Assembly (NCBI GenBank): GCA_902464035.1
Contig: CABQHT010000024.1
Span: forward strand, 1-27,350
Reading direction: 5' to 3'
Length of the DNA: 27,350 nt
From: an uncultured Collinsella sp.
GTDB taxonomy: Bacteria; Actinomycetota; Coriobacteriia; Coriobacteriales; Coriobacteriaceae
Shown here in pieces: positions 22,011 to 27,350 of the stretch (its first letter is position 1; the number at the start of each line of letters is the position of its first letter). The notes beneath the pieces are model-generated. The model did not search any database, was not told the origin of the DNA, and saw only the letters and a program-made list of their open reading frames with translations. A program made the position numbers and the translations under genes.

Positions 22011-23387
22011 ATGTGGGCATACGAGACGACGTTCTATCAGATCTATCCGCTGGGCTTTTGCGGAGCTCCGCGCGAAAACGCCGCCCCCATTGCCGAGGAT
22101 GAACTCGCCCAAGCCGCCAACGCCGCGCCCAACCCCGATGCTCCGATTATGAAAATCGCCCAATGGGCCGGCTACCTGCAGGAACTCGGCATCGGTGCTG
22201 TGCTCATTAACCCGCCGCTCGAATCAGACAACCACGGCTACGACACGCGCAGTCTGCGCCATATCGACCGACGCCTGGGTGGGGATGCCGATTTTGCCGC
22301 CGTGTGCGAGACGCTGCACGCCCACGGCATCCGCGTGGTGCTCGATGCTGTCTTCAACCACGTCGGTCGCGGCTTTTGGGCCTTTCGCGATGTGCAGGAG
22401 CGCAAGTGGGACTCGCCCTACAAGGATTGGTTCCACATCAGCTTTGACGGCGACTCCTGCTATGGCGACGGCTTTTGGTACGAGGGCTGGGAGGGCCATT
22501 TTGAGCTTGTGAAGCTCAACCTGCAAAATCCCGCTGTGGTCGATTACCTGCTTGAATCCGTGCGCCGCTGGGCCGAGGTCTTTGGCGTTGACGGCCTGCG
22601 CCTGGACGTTGCCTATATGCTCGACCGCGACTTCATGCGTCGTCTGCATACCTTTACCCGCGAGCTCAAGCCCGATTTTGTGCTGATCGGCGAGACGCTC
22701 CACGGCGACTACAACCAGATCGTCAACGACGAGATGCTCGACTCCTGCACCAACTACGAGTGCTACAAGGGCCTGTACTCCAGCTTTAACTCGGTCAACA
22801 TGTTCGAGATCGCCCACTCGCTGCACCGCCAGTTTGGCGGCGATCCGTGGTGCATCTACCGCGGCAAGCACCTGCTGTCGTTTGTCGACAACCACGACGT
22901 GCCGCGCCTGGCGAGCATCCTGACGGACAAGTCCTGCCTGCGCCCCGCCTACGGCATGCTGTTTGGCATGCCGGGCATCCCATGCGTCTACTATGGCAGC
23001 GAGTGGGGGATTGCCGGCGAAAAGGGCGGCCCCGATGGTGACTGGGCACTGCGACCTGCGCTCGATGAGCCTGCGCCCAACGAGCTGACTGCCTTCATCA
23101 AGCAGCTCGCGCACCTGCGCTCGGCAGACGACGCGGCGGCCCGTGCCCTCAACTATGGTGCCTATCGCAATGTGGTGATCCAGAACAAGCAGCTGCTGTT
23201 CGAGCGCGCCTACGACGATGCGACGGTGCTCGTGGCGGTCAATGCCGTGAACGAGCCCTATACCTTTGGAGCCGGCGAACTCAACGGCTCCTTCGTCGAC
23301 CTGCTTGCCGACGATGCACCCACGGTCGAGCTGCCGGGCTCCCTTGAACTTGCGCCCTATGAGGTGCGTTATCTGCTGAGAGCCTAG
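22011..23387 (+). CDS. GH13 alpha-amylase-family glycosidase
   Basis: Predicted cytosolic alpha-glucan-acting enzyme of 458 residues with no signal peptide. The four GH13 regions are present: DAVFNHVG (112-119), GLRLDVAY with nucleophile Asp199, LIGETLHGD with acid/base Glu228, and FVDNHDVPR with the third acid Asp296. The barrel starts almost immediately (ETTFYQIYPLGFCGAP), and a C-terminal beta domain ends near 458. The short size and lack of an N-terminal CBM34 domain distinguish it from typical cyclomaltodextrinases; specificity (maltodextrin hydrolase, amylosucrase-like or other) cannot be decided. GGGAGG precedes the ATG, and a candidate -10 TACAAT is at 21970-21975. The DNA glycosylase gene begins 3 bases after its stop. 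Confidence 0.92.
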   Translation: MWAYETTFYQIYPLGFCGAPRENAAPIAEDELAQAANAAPNPDAPIMKIAQWAGYLQELGIGAVLINPPLESDNHGYDTRSLRHIDRRLGGDADFAAVCETLHAHGIRVVLDAVFNHVGRGFWAFRDVQERKWDSPYKDWFHISFDGDSCYGDGFWYEGWEGHFELVKLNLQNPAVVDYLLESVRRWAEVFGVDGLRLDVAYMLDRDFMRRLHTFTRELKPDFVLIGETLHGDYNQIVNDEMLDSCTNYECYKGLYSSFNSVNMFEIAHSLHRQFGGDPWCIYRGKHLLSFVDNHDVPRLASILTDKSCLRPAYGMLFGMPGIPCVYYGSEWGIAGEKGGPDGDWALRPALDEPAPNELTAFIKQLAHLRSADDAAARALNYGAYRNVVIQNKQLLFERAYDDATVLVAVNAVNEPYTFGAGELNGSFVDLLADDAPTVELPGSLELAPYEVRYLLRA

Positions 23388-23390
23388 CCC

Positions 23391-23954
23391 ATGCCTGTGT
23401 CTGACGAGGGCTATCAACATATTGAGCATGGGTTTGAGCCCGTGTTCGACCAGCGCTCGCGCGTTTTGGTGCTGGGGTCGTTTCCCTCGGTGCTTTCGCG
23501 CGCCAATGCCTTTTATTACGGCAACCCTCAGAATCGCTTTTGGCGTGTGATGGCCGCGTGCCTCGGTGTGCCCGTGCCGCCCAACGAGGGCGATTCTTTG
23601 GCAGGCAGCGAGCCTGCGACGCTCGACGCCTCGATTGCCGCCAAACGGGCCATGCTTCTCGACGGTGGCGTGGCCCTGTGGGATGTGATCGAGAGCTGCG
23701 ACATTAAGGGCTCGAGCGACGCGAGCATTCGTAACGTTGTGCCGGCACATATCGAGTGCATTACCGACGCAGCTCCCATTGAGCAGGTGATATGCAACGG
23801 TGGTACGGCTGGCCGGCTCTACAAGCGCTATCTACAAGAACGCACCGGGTTGCCCGCCATCGTCCTGCCCTCGACAAGTCCCGCCAATGCCGCCTGGCGC
23901 CTAGAGCGTCTTGTTGAGCGTTGGCGTGAAGCCGTTGACTGGACCGCTCTCTAA
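23391..23954 (+). CDS. DNA-deoxyinosine glycosylase (UDG superfamily, Mug-like)
   Basis: Base-excision repair enzyme of 187 residues, probably removing hypoxanthine (deaminated adenine) from DNA. UDG-superfamily motifs are visible: VLVLGSFPSVLSR (25-37; motif 1 GSFPS), FYYGNPQNRFWRV (41-53), CNGGTAGRLY in the middle and LPSTSPANA (159-167; motif 2). This set matches the deoxyinosine glycosylase group rather than classical Ung, which has GQDPYH. It starts 3 bases after the amylase stop, so it is probably translated from the same mRNA, though no functional link is obvious. Its stop is one base from the stop of the convergent gene. Confidence 0.88.
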   Translation: MPVSDEGYQHIEHGFEPVFDQRSRVLVLGSFPSVLSRANAFYYGNPQNRFWRVMAACLGVPVPPNEGDSLAGSEPATLDASIAAKRAMLLDGGVALWDVIESCDIKGSSDASIRNVVPAHIECITDAAPIEQVICNGGTAGRLYKRYLQERTGLPAIVLPSTSPANAAWRLERLVERWREAVDWTAL

Positions 23955-23955
23955 T

Positions 23956-24615
23956 TTAGATATTTGATTGAGCACGGGTGCCGAGGCGTTTGATGATGGC
24001 GCGCCAGATCGGTGCAGGCAGCGCGGGCCTGGCGCAAACCATGCCATCTGCCGTGACGCCCCCGGCATCGCCGCCGCCGAGCTGTTGGGCGTGCTCAACC
24101 GAGCAGCCCATGCGCACGGCACCCACCAGTTTATCCATTGCTTCGGAAAACGGCCGTCGCAGAAGTCCCATGCGTGGGGAATGGCGAAGCGCCGCGATGC
24201 CGCTGTCGGCACAGACGGCAACGCCGCCGCACCACGTTAGCTTGCGAAGTTTGCAAGCTTGGCGCAGGCACTCGATAAACAGGTGCGCCTCCTCGGTGCG
24301 CCCACAGGTGGCTTGAACGACGACATAGACGCGCGTTCCCGCATCGCCAAAGCGATCGAGTGCTCGTTGAGCGGCGGACATTGCCTCATCGTTGGGCATG
24401 TCCTCAACAGCGAGCACAATGCCATCGACCACGCCGGTGCCATTTGTCTTCAAGTCGATCGGGCGGGGGAGCGCGGTGCCAGAAAGCTGAGCATAGGCGG
24501 CGATGGCATCCTGCAGGTCCCAGAGCAAAAACTCAAGATCGGCGCTATCGGGAATACTGATATACGCAATGGTCTGCAACGTTTTTGGTACATCGCCGCG
24601 TGCGGTCGTCTCCAT
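23956..24615 (-). CDS. Uncharacterised protein, possibly flavodoxin-fold remnant
   Basis: A 219-residue protein I cannot name with confidence. RVYVVVQATCGRTEEAHLFIECLRQACKLRKLTWCGGVAV followed by a variable segment and PFSEAMDKLVGAVRMG recalls the C-terminal half of flavodoxin-like NAD(P)H-dependent oxidoreductases, where a CG-x-x-E-x-x strand and an AG-x-x-W-x-GG strand occur. The N-terminal FMN-binding GSPR/TxxG signature of that family is not seen, so cofactor binding is doubtful. It contains several cysteines and a glycine-rich stretch near 180. AAAGGAGG precedes the ATG at 24615. It is convergent with the glycosylase gene (1 base apart) and divergent from the aminotransferase gene, so it is a single-gene unit. 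Confidence 0.65.
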   Translation of the reverse strand: METTARGDVPKTLQTIAYISIPDSADLEFLLWDLQDAIAAYAQLSGTALPRPIDLKTNGTGVVDGIVLAVEDMPNDEAMSAAQRALDRFGDAGTRVYVVVQATCGRTEEAHLFIECLRQACKLRKLTWCGGVAVCADSGIAALRHSPRMGLLRRPFSEAMDKLVGAVRMGCSVEHAQQLGGGDAGGVTADGMVCARPALPAPIWRAIIKRLGTRAQSNI

Positions 24616-24708
24616 GCCGCCTCCTTTCCGGTTGGTTTCCGTTTAGGTTACACCGTCTGGCGGCGCCTCGCCGCGCTATCCTAGTGCAACCCTTACGAAA
24701 GGAATGCC

Positions 24709-25845
24709 ATGCGTCTGCCCATGAACACCTCGCTTGCCACGCTTAAGCCCTCCGGTATCCGCCGGATCAACGCGCTCGCCGCCCAGCATCCGGGGTGCAT
24801 CGCGCTCGCGCTCGGCGAGCCCGATTTTCCCACGCCCGATGTGATTAGCGCCGAGGTGACCGCCGCACTGGGCCGCGGAGACACACACTATCCGCCCAAC
24901 AACGGTCGCCCTGTCCTGCGTGAGGCGTTGTCTGCTTACATGGGGGACGCGGGCCTTACGTTTTCGGCCGACGAGGTCATCCTGACCGACGGCGCGACCG
25001 AGGCCCTGTCGGCAACATTCATGGCTATGCTCAACCCCGGCGACGAGGTCATCATCCCCACGCCGGCCTTTGGCCTGTACGAGAGCATCGTCGTAGCCAA
25101 TCACGCCAAAGCGGTCTTTTTGGATACGGAGCCTGCGCAATTCCAGATTGACGAGGAAGCGCTTCGCGCCTGTGTGACCCCGGCGACCAAGGCCATCGTT
25201 ATCTGCTCGCCCAACAATCCCACGGGCTGCATTCTCAACGCGGCATCACTCGACGCCGTGGCGCGCGTGGCGGAGCAGGCGGGCATATACGTAATCTGCG
25301 ACGACGTATACAACCGCCTCGTCTACGTGGATGGCTACGAGCGCTTTGCCCAACGCCACCCGGAGCTATGCGAGCAGACAGTCGTCATCGAGAGCTTTTC
25401 CAAGCCCTGGGCTATGACCGGCTGGCGCTTAGGTTGGCTTGCAGCCGCAGCCCCCGTCATCGCCGAGATCGCAAAGGCCCACCAATACCTAGTATCGAGC
25501 GCCGTCTCCTTCGAGATGGACGCCGCAGCGCGAGCCCTGACCGTCGACCCAACCCCCATGCTCAAAGTCTACCGAGTCCGCCGCAAACGAGTTCTTACAG
25601 CCCTCAACAACATGGGCCTCGACGTAGTAGAGCCCGCAGGAGCCTTCTACACTTTCCCGAGCATCAAACAATTCGGCCTAACCAGCGAAGCCTTCTGCAT
25701 CAAAGCCATCAAAGAGGCCAACGTAGCCCTAGTCCCGGGCGACTGCTTCGGCACCGAAGGCCACATCCGCCTAAGCTACTGCGTCTCCGACAAAGATTTG
25801 GACGAAGGCTTAACCCGCCTCTCCACCTTCGTTTCAACCTTGTAG
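24709..25845 (+). CDS. PLP-dependent aminotransferase, class I/II
   Basis: Pyridoxal-phosphate enzyme of 378 residues, fold type I, probably cytosolic. Diagnostic stretches: ALGEPDFPTPD near the N-terminus, HYPPNNGRPVLREAL, the PLP phosphate site TDGATEALS, SPNNPTG (substrate carboxylate region), CDDVYNRLVY, the Schiff-base lysine in SFSKPWAMTGWRLGW and the C-terminal arginine in HIRLSYC. The ATG at 24709 has GAAAGGA 5 bases upstream. Amino-acid specificity (aspartate, aromatic or branched-chain) cannot be told. Codon use changes within the gene: by hand count about 7% of codons end in A between 24721 and 25440 and about 24% after that, although the protein remains well formed. The gene is followed by the large palindrome. 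Confidence 0.92.
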   Translation: MRLPMNTSLATLKPSGIRRINALAAQHPGCIALALGEPDFPTPDVISAEVTAALGRGDTHYPPNNGRPVLREALSAYMGDAGLTFSADEVILTDGATEALSATFMAMLNPGDEVIIPTPAFGLYESIVVANHAKAVFLDTEPAQFQIDEEALRACVTPATKAIVICSPNNPTGCILNAASLDAVARVAEQAGIYVICDDVYNRLVYVDGYERFAQRHPELCEQTVVIESFSKPWAMTGWRLGWLAAAAPVIAEIAKAHQYLVSSAVSFEMDAAARALTVDPTPMLKVYRVRRKRVLTALNNMGLDVVEPAGAFYTFPSIKQFGLTSEAFCIKAIKEANVALVPGDCFGTEGHIRLSYCVSDKDLDEGLTRLSTFVSTL

Positions 25846-25904
25846 TCCAACGGGACCCAACCCATCAGCCCACCGACATAAGGGTTATGTGTGGGGCGCG
25901 CCGC

Positions 25905-26107
25905 TCAACGGGCGCGAGGATTCGCAGCAAAGTTACCGTAGCTCCGGTCCGAGGGGACGGGTCGAGATTTTCGTAGATTCCGCACGAGCCGAAGAGCACT
26001 TAATGTGCTCTTCGTGCGAGCCAGGACTTGACCGAGCGAAAATCTCGACCCGTCCCCTCGGACCGGAGCGTATGCAGGGTTTGTGTGCGAATCCTCGCGC
26101 CCGTTGA
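25905..26107. repeat. 203-bp nested palindromic element
   Basis: Three nested inverted repeats share one centre: outer arms 25905-25926/26086-26107 (22 of 22), middle arms 25941-25973/26037-26069 (33 of 33), and inner arms 25991-25999/26005-26013 (9 of 9) around TTAAT. The segments between arms (14-23 bases each side) do not pair. As RNA or single-stranded DNA it would form a long interrupted hairpin. It fills most of the gap between the aminotransferase gene and the rplJ promoter; the rest of 25846-26140 holds no gene. Confidence 0.9.
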
Positions 26108-26132
26108 CCGACGCCGGGGTCCCCGCCATAAT
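26104..26132 (+). promoter_or_regulatory. rplJL promoter
   Basis: TTGACC (26104-26109), 17 bases, CATAAT (26127-26132): a near-consensus sigma-70-type promoter. The first four bases of the -35 box are the last four of the palindromic element. Transcription would start near 26139 and include the L10 leader. Confidence 0.75.
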
Positions 26133-26151
26133 ACTTTCGGTTCACGCACGA

Positions 26152-26232
26152 ATCCGCTGCCAGAGACAGCCGGCGCAAACGGGTCTTACCCGCGAGCTTA
26201 ATGGGACATCCCGCCAGCCGAGGTGGTCGAGT
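26152..26232 (+). ncRNA. Ribosomal protein L10 leader
   Basis: The segment has conserved landmarks of the L10 leader: GAGACAGCCGGCG (26163-26175), a short hairpin GGGT/ACCC, CTTAATG (26197-26203) and the closing GCCAGCCGAGGTGG. It is placed directly before rplJ and an attenuator, where the L10(L12)4 complex binds to limit its own operon. The boundaries are approximate. Confidence 0.82.
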
Positions 26233-26246
26233 AGATATGTCTTCTC

Positions 26247-26283
26247 GCCCCCGTCGCTCATGCAGCGCGGGGGCTTTCTTTTT
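26247..26283 (+). terminator. Attenuator terminator in the rplJ leader
   Basis: GCCCCCG (26247-26253) pairs with CGGGGGC (26268-26274), continued after a bulged T by CGCT/AGCG, with a 5-base loop and then TTTCTTTTT. Lying between the L10 leader and rplJ, it gives a route for L10-dependent transcription attenuation. Confidence 0.88.
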
Positions 26284-26348
26284 GGACATGCCCCCGTCAC
26301 GTCCTTGTGGCGGACCGTGCCCGGAAAGAATTCGAGGAGGTGTAATTC

Positions 26349-26870
26349 ATGCCCCAGCAGTACAAAATCGACAAGGTTGCAGAGATCGAGTCCCGTATCG
26401 CCGAGAACGCCGGTCTGTTCGTCGTCAACTACAACGGTCTGACGGTTAAGCAGGCTCAGGAGCTGCGTCATCAGCTTCGCGAGTGCGGCGCCGAGATGAA
26501 GGTCTACAAGAACAACCTGGTCAAGATCGCTCTCAAGAACCAGGAGCAGCCCGAGCTCGACGAGATTCTCGCCGGCCCCGTCGCTTATGTGTTCTACGAG
26601 ACCGAGCCGGTCGAGGCCGCTAAGGCCCTTAAGGACTTCTCCGCTAAGTCCAAGGGCGTCCTTGAGATCAAGGGCGGTATCTCCGACGGCAAGGCCGTTT
26701 CCGCTGATGATGTTAAGGCTATCGCCGAGCTGCCCACCAAGGATCAGCTTCTCGGCCAGATCGCCGGTCTCATCTCCGGTTTCGCTCGCGACATCGCTGT
26801 CTGCGTCAACGGCGTTTCCTCTGGTCTCGCTCGTTCGATCCAGCAGGTCTCCGAGCAGAAGGCAGCCTAG
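26349..26870 (+). CDS. rplJ: 50S ribosomal protein L10
   Basis: Base of the ribosomal stalk; it binds 23S rRNA and several L7/L12 dimers, and its complex represses this operon. It is 173 residues, the normal length. The N-terminal rRNA-binding part contains IDKVAEIESRIAENAGLFVVNYNGLTVKQAQELRHQLRE-like sequence, with KVYKNNLVKIAL in the middle. The C-terminal helix that carries L7/L12 begins near residue 135 (QIAGLISGFARDIAVCVNGV). AGGAGGTGT lies upstream of the ATG at 26349. The gene is preceded by a strong promoter, an L10 leader and an attenuator, and is followed by rplL after about 100 bases. It is about 22 kb from rplA, the usual neighbour. Confidence 0.98.
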   Translation: MPQQYKIDKVAEIESRIAENAGLFVVNYNGLTVKQAQELRHQLRECGAEMKVYKNNLVKIALKNQEQPELDEILAGPVAYVFYETEPVEAAKALKDFSAKSKGVLEIKGGISDGKAVSADDVKAIAELPTKDQLLGQIAGLISGFARDIAVCVNGVSSGLARSIQQVSEQKAA

Positions 26871-26885
26871 TCGCTGTTTTCACCC

Positions 26886-26953
26886 GCGGCGGCAACGCCG
26901 CACCCCTGGCGCATCCGCGCCGTGTTTTAACTGATCTCCGTGCATTCGCACGG
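26886..26953 (+). other. Three hairpins in the rplJ-rplL spacer
   Basis: Hairpin 1: GCGGCG-GCAA-CGCCGC (26886-26901), with a GNRA tetraloop. Hairpin 2: GGCGC-ATCC-GCGCC (26908-26921), followed by GTGTTTT. Hairpin 3: CCGTGC-ATTC-GCACGG (26938-26953), 7 bases before the rplL Shine-Dalgarno GAAAGGA. They may stabilise the rplL message or set the L12 to L10 ratio; hairpin 2 has a terminator-like tail. Confidence 0.65.
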
Positions 26954-26972
26954 AAACCGAAAGGACTTAGAA

Positions 26973-27350
26973 ATGGCTAAGCTTACCACCGATGAGATCA
27001 TCGATGCTCTTAAGGAAATGACCCTTCTCGAGGCTTCCGAGCTCGTCAAGGCTATCGAGGACACCTTCGGCGTTTCTGCCGCTGCTCCTGCCGCTGTTGT
27101 CGCCGCTCCTGCTGCTGGCGCTGCTGAGGCTGAGGAGAAGACCGAGTTTGACGTCGTGCTCGAGGGCTTCGGCGACAACAAGATCCAGGTCATCAAGGCC
27201 GTCCGTGAGCTCACCAACCTTGGCCTGAAGGAGGCCAAGGAGGTCGTCGAGGGCGCTCCCAAGGCTGTTCTCGAGGGTGCCAAGAAGGAGGACGCCGAGG
27301 CTGCCAAGGAGAAGCTCGAGGCTGCTGGCGCTGCTGTCACCCTCAAGTAA
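26973..27350 (+). CDS. rplL: 50S ribosomal protein L7/L12
   Basis: Multicopy stalk protein that recruits translational GTPases. It is 125 residues. The N-terminal dimerisation domain (about 1-35, LTTDEIIDALKEMTLLEASELVKAIEDTFGV-type), an alanine/proline hinge (about 36-55) and the C-terminal factor-binding domain (KTEFDVVL...NKIQVIKAVRELTNLGLKEAKEVVE and ending AAVTLK) are all complete. An in-frame ATG at 26940 lies inside a hairpin and is rejected; GAAAGGA is 7 bases before the ATG at 26973. The stop codon is the last three bases of the window, so whether rpoB follows, as is common, cannot be seen. Confidence 0.98.
   Translation: MAKLTTDEIIDALKEMTLLEASELVKAIEDTFGVSAAAPAAVVAAPAAGAAEAEEKTEFDVVLEGFGDNKIQVIKAVRELTNLGLKEAKEVVEGAPKAVLEGAKKEDAEAAKEKLEAAGAAVTLK

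Noticed and set aside
25905..26107. Integron attC site or CRISPR-like array
   Set aside because: No integrase gene or cassette structure is present. The element has one dyad centre with no repeat-spacer periodicity, so neither label fits.

Overview
The window looks like a chromosomal segment of a high-GC, Gram-positive actinobacterium of the class Coriobacteriia, most likely Collinsella or a close relative. This rests on overall impression: strong C/G bias at third codon positions, AAAGGA/AGGAGG ribosome binding sites, an LPxTG-like anchored surface nucleotidase, a four-cysteine L33, and the general look of the proteins. No 16S gene is present to confirm it.

Layout. (1) 1-4460, plus strand: translation and transcription core. 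tRNA-Tyr, tRNA-Thr and tRNA-Met lead into tuf, which ends in a strong terminator. Then come rpmG, tRNA-Trp, secE, nusG, rplK and rplA, with a probable L1-binding leader just before rplA. (2) 4477-16546, minus strand: a run of accessory genes. In transcription order they are a glucose-type PTS EIIA, asnS, an HTH/WYL-like regulator, a three-gene TrpX-like ABC importer, a sortase-anchored 5'-nucleotidase, an MscS channel, a cytosolic protein joining a ParB-like segment to a BMP/PnrA-like domain, and a metallophosphoesterase whose start overlaps its stop. (3) 16792-25845, mostly plus strand: an alpha/beta hydrolase, a 106-residue orphan, a fused feoA-feoB interrupted by a frameshift, an MFS efflux pump, a GH13 enzyme, a deoxyinosine-type DNA glycosylase, one convergent minus-strand unknown, and a class I/II aminotransferase. 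(4) 25846-27350: a 203-bp nested palindrome abutting the rplJ promoter, an L10-type leader with an attenuator, then rplJ and rplL.

How it fits together. The ribosomal block rplK-rplA-rplJ-rplL, usually contiguous in bacteria, is split here by about 22 kb of metabolic, transport and surface genes. Each half keeps its own control: an L1-type site on one side, an L10 leader plus attenuator on the other. The accessory genes suggest nucleotide salvage (surface nucleotidase, BMP-like sensor), carbohydrate use (PTS EIIA, GH13, esterase), iron(II) uptake (broken feoB) and amino-acid or related ligand import (TrpX-like ABC system).

Most unusual signals: the nested palindrome at 25905-26107; a family of four intergenic hairpins sharing the core AAAGGG(G)ACAG with differing but self-complementary flanks; the ParB-like/BMP fusion; the one-base lesion in feoB; and a change in codon choice within the aminotransferase gene next to the palindrome. 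No CRISPR array, integrase, transposase or phage gene was seen.
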